A stretch of 6,466 nucleotides of DNA, taken from NCBI RefSeq assembly GCF_002419815.1, contig NZ_DIGV01000012.1:1-6466 (forward strand), in the 5' to 3' direction. A program made the position numbers and the translations under genes. Under the pieces are notes generated by a model. The model was given only the letters and a program-made list of their open reading frames with translations. It ran no database searches and was not told the DNA's origin. Below are positions 1 to 5,660 of this stretch, in pieces. Numbering within the stretch: the stretch's first letter is position 1; each line of letters opens with the position of its first letter. Source of the stretch: Brevundimonas sp. UBA5713. GTDB lineage: Bacteria > Pseudomonadota > Alphaproteobacteria > Caulobacterales > Caulobacteraceae.

Positions 1-304
1 TCAGCGCCAGCCCGCCCAACACCAGATGGCGGTCGCGCGAACCAACACGCACACCGGCCTCGGCGCGGCGGGCCGACAGGATGCGGCGGCCAGCCTCGGC
101 GCGCGCGGACTTCCATCCGGCCTCGTCCAGCAGGCCAAGGCCCTTCATCCGGTCCAGTTCGGCCAGTTCGCGCGCGCCAGCCAGACGGTCGGCCTCGACT
201 TCGCTCAGCGCGCTTTGGTCGCCTGCACCCCGACGTGCAAAGGACAGGACCCACAGTCCCGCCAGTGCCGTCACCATTCCTGTCATGATCCAAAAGATCG
301 CCAT
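1..304 (-). CDS. ccmI: Cytochrome c biogenesis protein CcmI, N-terminal part (cut by window edge)
   Basis: CcmI (CycH) is an inner-membrane component of the system I cytochrome c maturation machinery that holds apocytochrome c for the haem ligation complex. About 101 codons are visible and the 3' part lies beyond position 1. The visible part begins with a hydrophobic segment (about residues 3-22, starting MAIFWIMTGMVTAL). A charged cytoplasmic helix follows, with the family pattern ELAELDRMKGLGLLDEAGW (about 46-64) and an RRIL-type continuation. A second membrane segment starts near residue 93 (HLVLGGLAL). This layout (TM, ELxELDxxxxxGLxxxxE loop, TM) is typical of the CcmI N-terminal domain. 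The ATG at 304 was chosen because the hydrophobic segment follows at once. It lies 17 nt after the stop of the preceding gene, so the two are probably cotranscribed. No strong Shine-Dalgarno sequence is visible (only AGCGG). Other ccm genes would be expected to the left. Confidence 0.82.
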   Translation of the reverse strand, partial: MAIFWIMTGMVTALAGLWVLSFARRGAGDQSALSEVEADRLAGARELAELDRMKGLGLLDEAGWKSARAEAGRRILSARRAEAGVRVGSRDRHLVLGGLAL

Positions 305-321
305 GGTGCCGCTGTAGCGGA

Positions 322-1662
322 TCAGGGCTGACGAAGCGAGATGCGAGACGCCGCACCTGCACTGGCCAATCGTCTACGCACGGTTCGTGCGGCTTCTTTG
401 GCACCGGCCAGTTGCAGTAGGTCGATCAAAACCTGCAGGCGTCGACGGGCCAACTGGCCATGATCGGGCGCTTCGCCACGGTTCATCCGGTCCAGAGCCT
501 CATCGGCCCAATCGGCGATACGTCCGGTGATTCCCTCAACCGTCTGGCGACGCTCGGCCTCGCAGCCCAGCGTCATGGCCGGACCGCGCGACACCGACAA
601 CAGCCCCATCAGCAGGCGCGCCTTTTCCACCTGGGCGTCATCCATAGTGGCCATCAGGCGCGGCACAGCGCGGGTCATACGGCCCACCAAGGCGGTGCGC
701 TCCTGAGGCAGCAAACCATCGACGGCCTTGTCTGCCGCCTCAAAGCTTTTGGACAGCATCTGCGACAGGCGTAGTTTTTGCGATCGCAAGGTCCGCGACC
801 ACACGCTGTCAGGGCGGGGCGATACCACCATTTCGATCTCGCCGAGGGCCTGAGCCACCCAGTGCAAACGGTCACGGAAGGTCAGCACACCCTGCGGACC
901 TTCGCTCAGTTCGAAGGCCACCAGCTGGTCGGTCTTTTTGACCACCGCATCGATCACGCGTTCCACGAAATCGGCGAACGGGCCATCGGCAATCGTGGTG
1001 GGCGGATTGCCCAGCGATGACGCATATTCAGCCAGACGCAGCACCTGAAGCCCTTCGCGTAGATGAGCGAAATAGACTTCCATCAGGCGCTGGGCACCGT
1101 CCATGCCAATGCTGGCGGCCTGACGGAAGGCCAGCTTCATGTCTGCCGCCGCATCGGGCGACACCCGCCCCTGCCACTCAGGCAGGCGGCGCACCGTGGT
1201 GCGGGCGATACCAGCCACATCCAACATGCGGGCCAGCGCCTCTCTCTGGGTGGGAGTACCCCGAGGCCAGATCGCAGCACCGTCATCACGCAGGGCCGAG
1301 GCGGCGGTAAAACACAGTCGGTCAGCAATCATGCGCGACAGATCATCGTCGCGATCAAGCTGCACCAGCAGTTCCGGTTCGTTCTTCTTGGCTGCACCCC
1401 ACAGGGCTGCCAGCAAGGCGGGCGGGAAGGTCACGCCTGCCATGGTATCGGCGCGCGGCCGGAACAGGGCCAGCAAGGGCCGGAAGACCTGATCGCGTCT
1501 TTGCCGGTCGCGGATCTCCTCTGTGAACATCAGGCGCACGGAAGCGGCGCGCGCCCCCGCCATACCTGCCATCGCGCCTTCCAGCTTGGCCAGTACAGTA
1601 TCAGGGCAGCGCGCGATCAGCTGGGTCAGGGCATCCGTCTGCGCGTCTGTCAGATCCGACAT
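322..1662 (-). CDS. Uncharacterised soluble helical protein between sensor kinase and ccmI
   Basis: I do not recognise this 446-residue protein. It has no signal peptide and no membrane segment, so it is probably cytoplasmic. It is rich in Ala, Arg and Leu and appears almost wholly alpha-helical, with many short helices of the kind seen in HEAT-like or DUF2336-like proteins, but I cannot assign it to a family. Features include an acidic patch LDRDDDLSRMIADR (about residues 102-115), a charged middle and a basic C-terminal helix (AARTVRRRLASAG). The ATG at 1662 (MSDLTDAQTD) was preferred over an in-frame TTG at 1695, which adds only 11 residues of unlikely composition. An AGGAG is present but lies about 20 nt before the ATG, so ribosome binding looks weak. 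The gene starts 112 nt after the kinase stop, beyond a hairpin, and ends 17 nt before ccmI, so it may be a kinase-operon readthrough gene or have its own promoter. The coding frame is well supported by length and codon bias. The function is unknown. Confidence 0.75.
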   Translation of the reverse strand: MSDLTDAQTDALTQLIARCPDTVLAKLEGAMAGMAGARAASVRLMFTEEIRDRQRRDQVFRPLLALFRPRADTMAGVTFPPALLAALWGAAKKNEPELLVQLDRDDDLSRMIADRLCFTAASALRDDGAAIWPRGTPTQREALARMLDVAGIARTTVRRLPEWQGRVSPDAAADMKLAFRQAASIGMDGAQRLMEVYFAHLREGLQVLRLAEYASSLGNPPTTIADGPFADFVERVIDAVVKKTDQLVAFELSEGPQGVLTFRDRLHWVAQALGEIEMVVSPRPDSVWSRTLRSQKLRLSQMLSKSFEAADKAVDGLLPQERTALVGRMTRAVPRLMATMDDAQVEKARLLMGLLSVSRGPAMTLGCEAERRQTVEGITGRIADWADEALDRMNRGEAPDHGQLARRRLQVLIDLLQLAGAKEAARTVRRRLASAGAASRISLRQP

Positions 1663-1744
1663 GGGGGCGTTGTTCCGGCAGGCTCCTATAGGCAAGGCAT
1701 ACGTGCGTCGATGCGGACAGTGTTGGACGCGCGGCAGTTAACAT

Positions 1745-1771
1745 CGCCTTTGCGCCGAAACCGCAAAGGCG
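1745..1771 (-). terminator. Perfect 10-bp hairpin just after the kinase stop codon
   Basis: On the minus strand CGCCTTTGCG is followed by a 7-nt loop and the exact complement CGCAAAGGCG. The stem starts 3 nt past the kinase TAG. The stem is strong but what follows in the direction of transcription is ATGTTAACTG, not a U-run. It is therefore not a classical intrinsic terminator. It could be an attenuator, a Rho-associated end or a 3' stabilising structure that lowers expression of the downstream gene relative to the kinase. Confidence 0.5.
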
Positions 1772-1774
1772 GCC

Positions 1775-3232
1775 CTAGGTATCGACGGATGGCAGTTCCA
1801 ACACGACCTTGAGCCCGCCCAGATCACTGGCCCCCAGCGTGACACGCCCGCCATAGGCACGCACCAGTTCATCGACGATGGACAGGCCAAGGCCGGTCCC
1901 CGGTGTGTCCTCGTCCATGCGGGTGCCGCGTTTCAGGGCGGTGTCGCGCTGGTCCTCGGGGATGCCGGGACCATCGTCCTCGACAACAGCAATCATCTGG
2001 CCGGGCATGGCAGGCCCTGCGGAGACGCGCACACGACGACGGCTCCATTTGCCCGCATTCTCGATCAGATTGCCGAAGATTTCCTGCAGGTCCTGACGCT
2101 CGCCACGGAAGGCCAGCTCGTCAGGCGCGCGCCAGTCGATCTCGACGCCCTTTTCCTCGAACACGCGCTCGATCATCACCGCCAGCTCGTCCAGCACATC
2201 GCCCACCGGCGTGCGTTCGCCCAAACCGTGAGAGGCGCGGGCGGCGGCGCGGGCGCGGCGCAAATGGTGCTCGACCTGATCGCGCATGACCTGCGCCTGA
2301 CGACGCACAATATCGGGCAATTGGCCTTCCTGCGTGCCCGCCTCGGCAAGCATGACCGCCAGCGGCGTCTTCAGCGCATGCGCCAGATTGCCGACATGGG
2401 TCCGCTGGCGCTCGACGGTTTCCTGATTGTGTTCCAACAGGCGGTTGACCTGATCGGCCAGCGGCTGGATTTCGCGCGGATACTCGCCCTCGGCACGGTT
2501 GGCGCGGCCATTGTGCACATCGGCGATGGCGCGGCGAAGATCAAACAGAGGGCGCAAACCCACGCGCACCTGAATGAAAACGGCAGTCACCAAACCCACG
2601 CCCAGCAGCAACATGGCCAGCCACGTCACCGTGGCAAACTGGCGGGTGTCGGCATCGACGTCCGACCGGTCGATAGCCGCAAAGAACACCACCGGCGTCG
2701 TGCGTCCCGGCAGGGTCTTCATACTGGCGGCAATACGCAGCGGCTCGCCCTTGGGACCATCTTCGGCGCTGTAGCTGACGGTCTGCCCCAAAGCGCGCAC
2801 CAGGCGCTGCTCCAGTCCCTCATCGATGGCCAGATCCAGCTCCGCCAACGATTCGGAGCGGGCGATGATCTCCAGATCACCCTCGGCTGTGGGCTCGGCC
2901 ACCATCCAGTATTTGCCGGACAGCAGACGCTCGGTCCGTGCATCGCGGATCGAGCCGATGAAGACATGGCCCTCGGGCGTGATGGTGGAGGCCACCACCA
3001 CCTCGTCGATGGTGTCGCTGAGGGTCGAACCCAGACGGCGAAGGGCCGATTCCTGAAACACCGAGGTCAGGACGATCCCGGTCACCACCAGCGCCAACAG
3101 AATCCAGCCCGCCGCCAGCCAGATCAGTCGACGGGTCAGGGAGCGGTTTGGACGCACCTGATCCCAGCCGGTCGGGCGACTGGCGATCGAACGGTCGGGA
3201 TGGTCGTCGGCTGGTGCCGTTTGCCCCGGCAT
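1775..3232 (-). CDS. Sensor histidine kinase, PhoQ/FeuQ type
   Basis: This is a 485-residue membrane histidine kinase that would sense a periplasmic signal and phosphorylate the regulator encoded just upstream. TM1 spans about residues 37-58. A periplasmic domain of about 140 residues (60-199), partly acidic (about 113-145), is followed by TM2 (about 200-222), a HAMP-like linker (223-270) and the dimerisation/phosphoacceptor helix with LAHALKTPLAVM, where His285 is the expected phosphorylation site. The ATPase domain shows the N box GNLIENAGKW (387-396), G1 VEDDGPGIP (417-425) and G2 GTGLGLSIV (445-453). The H-box resembles PhoQ (THSLKTPLAVL), as do the N box and the RGTRMDEDTPG stretch, so the PhoQ/FeuQ subfamily is a good call. 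All catalytic motifs are intact. The start lies 6 nt after the regulator stop, consistent with translational coupling. FeuQ orthology is inferred from similarity and from the nearby ccmI; rhizobial feuPQ lies near cycHJKL, as far as I recall. Confidence 0.93.
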   Translation of the reverse strand: MPGQTAPADDHPDRSIASRPTGWDQVRPNRSLTRRLIWLAAGWILLALVVTGIVLTSVFQESALRRLGSTLSDTIDEVVVASTITPEGHVFIGSIRDARTERLLSGKYWMVAEPTAEGDLEIIARSESLAELDLAIDEGLEQRLVRALGQTVSYSAEDGPKGEPLRIAASMKTLPGRTTPVVFFAAIDRSDVDADTRQFATVTWLAMLLLGVGLVTAVFIQVRVGLRPLFDLRRAIADVHNGRANRAEGEYPREIQPLADQVNRLLEHNQETVERQRTHVGNLAHALKTPLAVMLAEAGTQEGQLPDIVRRQAQVMRDQVEHHLRRARAAARASHGLGERTPVGDVLDELAVMIERVFEEKGVEIDWRAPDELAFRGERQDLQEIFGNLIENAGKWSRRRVRVSAGPAMPGQMIAVVEDDGPGIPEDQRDTALKRGTRMDEDTPGTGLGLSIVDELVRAYGGRVTLGASDLGGLKVVLELPSVDT

Positions 3233-3238
3233 GCGGCC

Positions 3239-3919
3239 TTAGCCCGCGTCGCTTTCACCGGCCAGCGGCGACAGGCGATACCCCAGACCGCGAACAGTCT
3301 CGATCCGGTCAGAGCCGATCTTCTTGCGCAGGCGACCGACGAACACTTCGATGGTGTTGGAATCGCGGTCGAAGTCCTGATCGTACAGGTGCTCGACCAG
3401 TTCGGTGCGGCTGATCACTCGGCCCTGATGCATCATCAGATAGTGCAGCAGGCGGTATTCCAGCGACGTCAGGCGCAGCGGCTCGCCGTTGACGGTGGCG
3501 CGGGCCGCGCGAGGATCAAGGCGCAGACCACCGCATGACAGGGTCGAGGTCGCATGGCCCGCGGAACGACGCAGCAGGGCGCGCAGTCGGGCCAGCAGTT
3601 CTTCGGTGTGGAAAGGCTTGGTCAGATAGTCGTCGGCACCCGCGTCAAAGCCCGCCACCTTGTCAGACCACGCCCCGCGCGCCGTCAGGATGAGTACCGG
3701 CGTGGTCTTGCCCTCGCGGCGCCAGCGCTCCAGCACCGACACGCCGTCGATCTTGGGCAGGCCGAGGTCCAGCACAACCACATCATAGGGTTCGGTATCG
3801 CCGAGGAACCAAGCCTCTTCGCCATCGGGCGCGTGATCTACCGCATAGCCGGCATCGGACAGGGCCGTCTTGAGCTGGCGCGACAGGTCGACATCGTCTT
3901 CAACCAGAAGAACACGCAT
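3239..3919 (-). CDS. OmpR/PhoP-family response regulator (FeuP-like)
   Basis: This 226-residue two-domain regulator has a receiver domain (about 1-118) and a C-terminal winged-helix DNA-binding domain (about 126-218). In the receiver the acidic pocket is VEDD (6-9), the phosphoacceptor is Asp51 in VVLDLGLP, the switch Thr is T79 in ILTAR, and the conserved Lys is K101 in LTKPFH. The winged helix shows the LTSLEYRLL start, the TELVEHLYDQDFDRDSNTIE recognition region and the closing GRLRKKIG...TVRGLGYRL. Compared with enteric PhoP, the LTARxxWxDKV, GADDYxTKPFHxEE and VxxGRLRKKI stretches match closely. It should bind tandem hexamers as a dimer when phosphorylated. The ATG at 3919 has AAAGGG about 13 nt upstream and follows the PepSY-like gene by 28 nt. 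Its likely targets are the tandem boxes in the 4278-4627 region, including the promoter of its own operon. Confidence 0.93.
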   Translation of the reverse strand: MRVLLVEDDVDLSRQLKTALSDAGYAVDHAPDGEEAWFLGDTEPYDVVVLDLGLPKIDGVSVLERWRREGKTTPVLILTARGAWSDKVAGFDAGADDYLTKPFHTEELLARLRALLRRSAGHATSTLSCGGLRLDPRAARATVNGEPLRLTSLEYRLLHYLMMHQGRVISRTELVEHLYDQDFDRDSNTIEVFVGRLRKKIGSDRIETVRGLGYRLSPLAGESDAG

Positions 3920-3947
3920 GGGATCACTTACCCTTTAAAACCGGAAA

Positions 3948-4277
3948 TCAGCGCGGGCGACCGGAGCGGCCATCCACCTCGATATCGTCTACGCGACCGC
4001 CGGGATATTCCCAACGGACCGTGTAGTCATTGCCACGTTCACGCATGCCCAGCATACGGCCGGGACGACCGTTCTGGACTTCGCGGGCGACCTGACCGGG
4101 GTTGGCGCGCTGGCTTTCACGGCGACCACCGCGGTCATCGCCACGGCCTCCGCCGCGACGGTCATCGCGTTGTTCATAACGATCCCGGTCGCCACGGTCA
4201 CGCGACTGGGCCACTGCGTCCGTTGCGGGGACGACAGCGATCAAGGCGGCAATCAGAAGGGCTCGAATGGACATCAT
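3948..4277 (-). CDS. Small exported Arg-rich protein with C-terminal PepSY-like domain
   Basis: This is a 109-residue exported protein and the first gene of the two-component operon. A signal peptide (SIRALLIAALIAVVPATDAVA, about residues 3-23, cleavage before Gln24) precedes a low-complexity linker (about 24-58) made of Arg, Asp and Gly with DRGDRDR and RRGGGRGDDRGG runs. The C-terminal 50 residues fit a single PepSY-like repeat: a helix (QVAREVQNG), then two strands ending in DYTVRWEYPGGRVDDIEVDGRSG. The frame continues upstream to an ATG at 4331. That start would add 18 residues before the signal peptide and would place the promoter inside the gene, so the tandem ATGs at 4277/4274 are preferred. 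There is no Shine-Dalgarno sequence; the -10 element places the transcript start within a base or two of the ATG. Its position suggests a periplasmic modulator of the adjacent kinase, comparable to FeuN. That role is inference, and I cannot say whether it is a FeuN homologue. Confidence 0.8.
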   Translation of the reverse strand: MMSIRALLIAALIAVVPATDAVAQSRDRGDRDRYEQRDDRRGGGRGDDRGGRRESQRANPGQVAREVQNGRPGRMLGMRERGNDYTVRWEYPGGRVDDIEVDGRSGRPR

Positions 4278-4284
4278 GACTGAC

Positions 4285-4292
4285 GTTATAGG
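4285..4292 (-). promoter_or_regulatory. -10 element of the PepSY/two-component operon
   Basis: Read on the minus strand the sequence is CCTATAAC. It matches 7 of 8 positions of the Caulobacter housekeeping -10 consensus GCTANAWC. The tandem hexamer box ends 11 bp upstream and covers the -35 position, the arrangement of activator-dependent PhoP promoters. Transcription would start near 4278-4279, at or just before the ATG at 4277, giving a leaderless or nearly leaderless mRNA. Confidence 0.6.
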
Positions 4293-4301
4293 TTCAGACC
4301 T

Positions 4302-4318
4302 CTGAACGGGGGCTGAAC
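4302..4318 (-). promoter_or_regulatory. PhoP-box-like tandem hexamer, leftward promoter
   Basis: On the minus strand this reads GTTCAG-CCCCC-GTTCAG: two identical hexamers with a 5-nt spacer, hence an 11-bp repeat. Enteric PhoP binds (G/T)GTTTA-N5-(G/T)GTTTA with the same geometry. A third copy in opposite orientation follows at 4292-4297 (plus-strand GTTCAG), forming GTTCAG-ACCT-CTGAAC with the proximal hexamer. The regulator encoded at 3239-3919 is the obvious candidate ligand. Confidence 0.65.
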
Positions 4319-4518
4319 ACGGATTTAACATTACGAGAGCGCACTGACGGTGCCGATCTCACACCGGGTGACCACGGATTAAAGCCTACTCCATCGGTGT
4401 GGGCCAGTCCGAAGCGCAAGAATCTTGATCGTGTGTCGCGGGGTGTGCCCCTGGGGTGTCACGCGGCTTCGCAGACAGGGCCGTCCGAAGATGACGCCGA
4501 TTTCACCCTGATGAACCA

Positions 4519-4576
4519 TTTCTGACGCGAACTGTTCAGCTTCGGCTCAGCCGGACCCTGCTTTTCTGACGTCAAC
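4519..4576 (+). repeat. Imperfect 14-bp direct repeat flanking the rightward box
   Basis: TTTCTGACGCGAAC at 4519-4532 and TTTCTGACGTCAAC at 4563-4576 match at 12 of 14 positions. They start 44 bp apart, about four helical turns, and bracket the tandem hexamer at 4534-4550. The downstream copy contains the palindrome TGACGTCA (4567-4574). They may be binding sites for a second protein or an accidental resemblance. Confidence 0.45.
4534..4550 (+). promoter_or_regulatory. PhoP-box-like tandem hexamer, rightward promoter
   Basis: On the plus strand this reads GTTCAG-CTTCG-GCTCAG, with the same hexamer, spacer length and orientation toward the gene as the leftward box. The -10 position expected 11 bp downstream (4562-4567) holds only TTTTCT, a weak match, which would suit an activator-dependent promoter. 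The predicted start near 4574 would give a leader of about 50 nt that carries the Shine-Dalgarno at 4614. Confidence 0.55.
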
Positions 4577-4613
4577 GCCGAGCGGACCTTTGTCCCCGCA
4601 AGGCGACGCTCAG

Positions 4614-4620
4614 AAAGGAG
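4614..4620 (+). promoter_or_regulatory. Strong ribosome binding site
   Basis: AAAGGAG lies 7 nt before the ATG at 4628 and fixes the start of the exported-protein gene. It is the best Shine-Dalgarno sequence in the window and contrasts with the leftward operon, which has none. Confidence 0.85.
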
Positions 4621-4627
4621 AATTCAG

Positions 4628-5014
4628 ATGAGCAAGCTGAACGCATTTACGGTCCCCGCCATGGCTCTGGCTGTTCTGGTCAGCGCGGTTCCTGCTGCTG
4701 CCTCGGCCCAGAACTATCGTCCGGCTGCGCCATATGCGGCACCGGCCTATGGTCCGGCAGTCCATGTCTATGCCGCCCGCAAGAACGCCATCGAGCGCCG
4801 CGTCGATCGCGCCCTGCAGCAACGCCGTCTGGATATCCGCAAGGCCCGCGATTTCAAGGGCGAGCTGATCTCTATCAGCCGTATGGAGCGTGACTTTGCC
4901 CGTGGCGGCTTCAGCCGTCAGGAACGCGCACAGCTGGAACGTCGCATTGACCGACTGGAATCGCGCGTTGATCGCGAAATCCGCAACGACCGTCGCGGTC
5001 CAGGCCGTCGCTAA
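4628..5014 (+). CDS. Small exported Arg-rich helical protein
   Basis: This is a 128-residue exported protein of unknown function. A signal peptide (about residues 1-27, ending VPAAASA before Gln28) is followed by a short Ala/Pro/Tyr segment (28-48, PAAPYAAPAYGPA). A long, highly charged helical region (about 50-121) follows, in which two helical stretches resemble each other: ERRVDRALQQRRLDIRKA and ERRIDRLESRVDREIR. Between them lies SRMERDFARGGFSRQERAQL. The pattern 'hydrophobic-x-x-E-x-x-hydrophobic ... G(F/L)(S/T)xxERxxLxxRxDRLxxR' is familiar from many uncharacterised secreted proteins of Caulobacterales and sphingomonads. It should be periplasmic and strongly basic. A strong ribosome site precedes it and an intrinsic terminator follows 21 nt after the stop, so it is a monocistronic unit. 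The upstream PhoP-box-like repeat suggests control by the neighbouring regulator. A general envelope-stress role is possible but is a guess. Confidence 0.85.
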   Translation: MSKLNAFTVPAMALAVLVSAVPAAASAQNYRPAAPYAAPAYGPAVHVYAARKNAIERRVDRALQQRRLDIRKARDFKGELISISRMERDFARGGFSRQERAQLERRIDRLESRVDREIRNDRRGPGRR

Positions 5015-5035
5015 GACGCCTCCGACCTGAATAGC

Positions 5036-5071
5036 AAGGGCGCGATCCTACCGGTCGCGCCCTTTACTTTT
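5036..5071 (+). terminator. Intrinsic terminator of the exported-protein gene
   Basis: AAGGGCGCGA (5036-5045) pairs perfectly with TCGCGCCCTT (5055-5064) across a 9-nt loop. It is followed by a T-rich tract, TTTACTTTT, ending at 5071. The stem is 10 bp and mostly GC. In the opposite direction the hairpin lies 5 nt past the stop of the convergent nucleotidyltransferase gene but lacks a U-run, so it would be less efficient there. That gene's stop codon lies in the T tract. Confidence 0.85.
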
Positions 5072-5660
5072 ATTCCGCGACCGTCAGTTCCGGCCAGCGG
5101 GCCTTTAGCTTGGCCACGATGGTCTCCCAGCCCTTGGCGCGCCCTCGCCTGGGCGTCGGCCGGATGACCATGTCGAACACATCGGCCAGCCCATAGGCAG
5201 AGTGGACGCTGATGCTATCGTCCGCTTCCAGCCGCACACCGACAGCAAAGGCCGGAGCCACGAAACGCGCTGGGGCCTCGTCGGTCGATAACAGGGGCGC
5301 AAAATCCTCGCCGAACTTTTGCGGGGCCCACAGGTGAACCCGGGCCTGATTGCGCACCTCGACCTGCGACTTCAGTGGCTCTTCAAAGGCATCGGCGACG
5401 CGCTTGATCCACACATCCTCGGCATCCCATGAGGTGTCGGGATCGAAATAGCCGATGTCATAGTCCTTGGTGCCGAAACCGGCAGGGCGGCCCGTCCGGG
5501 CGTTCCAGACCGACTGATAGACCGCGCCTGAAAACAGCCGCCAGTCCGGCAGGCCCAGATCGCGCACCGTCCGCAGCACTTGCATCAGGGTGTCATTGGC
5601 CCGAAGGATTTCGACCAGCTGCGCTTCGCGGCCCGCCTCGGTCAGTTCCGTCGCGCTCAT
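5070..5660 (-). CDS. Nucleotidyltransferase-like protein (NTP_transf_6 / DUF925 family)
   Basis: This 196-residue cytoplasmic protein resembles the nucleotidyltransferase-like family Pfam PF06042. The diagnostic region is LFSGAVYQSVWNA (42-54) followed by FGTKDYDIGYFD (62-73). Its DYD carries the paired acidic residues that bind metal in the nucleotidyltransferase fold. Further conserved stretches are VRNQARVHLW (102-111) and SAYGLADVFDMVIRP (154-168). The protein ends with the family-like KLKARWPEL. Length is normal for the family, and the substrate is not known. The ATG at 5660 was chosen because it overlaps the thiD stop as ATGA, the usual sign of translational coupling. An in-frame TTG at 5675 would add five residues and overlap thiD further. 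Coupling to thiD does not by itself point to thiamine metabolism. Confidence 0.87.
   Translation of the reverse strand: MSATELTEAGREAQLVEILRANDTLMQVLRTVRDLGLPDWRLFSGAVYQSVWNARTGRPAGFGTKDYDIGYFDPDTSWDAEDVWIKRVADAFEEPLKSQVEVRNQARVHLWAPQKFGEDFAPLLSTDEAPARFVAPAFAVGVRLEADDSISVHSAYGLADVFDMVIRPTPRRGRAKGWETIVAKLKARWPELTVAE

Larger units (their letters stand above)
4278..4627. promoter_or_regulatory. Divergent intergenic regulatory region
   Basis: This 350-bp region separates the leftward PepSY/two-component operon from the rightward exported-protein gene. Its two ends hold the promoters and tandem hexamer boxes listed separately. The middle (about 4320-4510) has no convincing gene. It contains an 8-bp direct repeat CACGGATT (4318-4325 and 4373-4380), a widely spaced inverted CACACCG/CGGTGTG (4360-4366, 4395-4401), a GGGGTGT direct repeat (4440-4446, 4453-4459) and one GAATC (4420-4424), a possible CcrM methylation site if this is a Caulobacter relative. 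CTGACG occurs four times (4280, 4344, 4522, 4566). Confidence 0.75.

Noticed and set aside
1063..1812. A 249-codon plus-strand open frame over the unknown helical protein
   Set aside because: Its composition is typical of an antisense shadow and it runs across the kinase stop and hairpin. The minus-strand frame has better codon bias and operon spacing.
2228..3538. A 436-codon open frame on the plus strand, antisense to the kinase and regulator
   Set aside because: The opposite strand encodes a kinase and regulator with all motifs intact. The plus-strand product has no domain, is rich in His/Gln/Arg as expected of a shadow of GC-rich coding DNA, and has no ribosome site.
3554..4279. A 241-codon plus-strand open frame over the regulator and PepSY-like gene
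   Set aside because: It is antisense to two supported genes, has no motif, and ends in the opposite promoter.
4278..4331. N-terminal extension of the PepSY-like gene to the ATG at 4331
   Set aside because: The extension would put 18 polar residues before a clean signal peptide and would place the tandem box and -10 element inside the coding region.
4360..4401. Inverted CACACCG/CGGTGTG as a possible terminator or operator
   Set aside because: The 7-bp arms are 28 nt apart with no T tract and no extended pairing, so chance is as likely. It is mentioned only within the intergenic entry.
4380..4519. Short minus-strand frame starting at the ATG at 4519 in the intergenic region
   Set aside because: It is about 46 codons long, with no ribosome site, no recognisable composition or motif, and a position inside the regulatory region.
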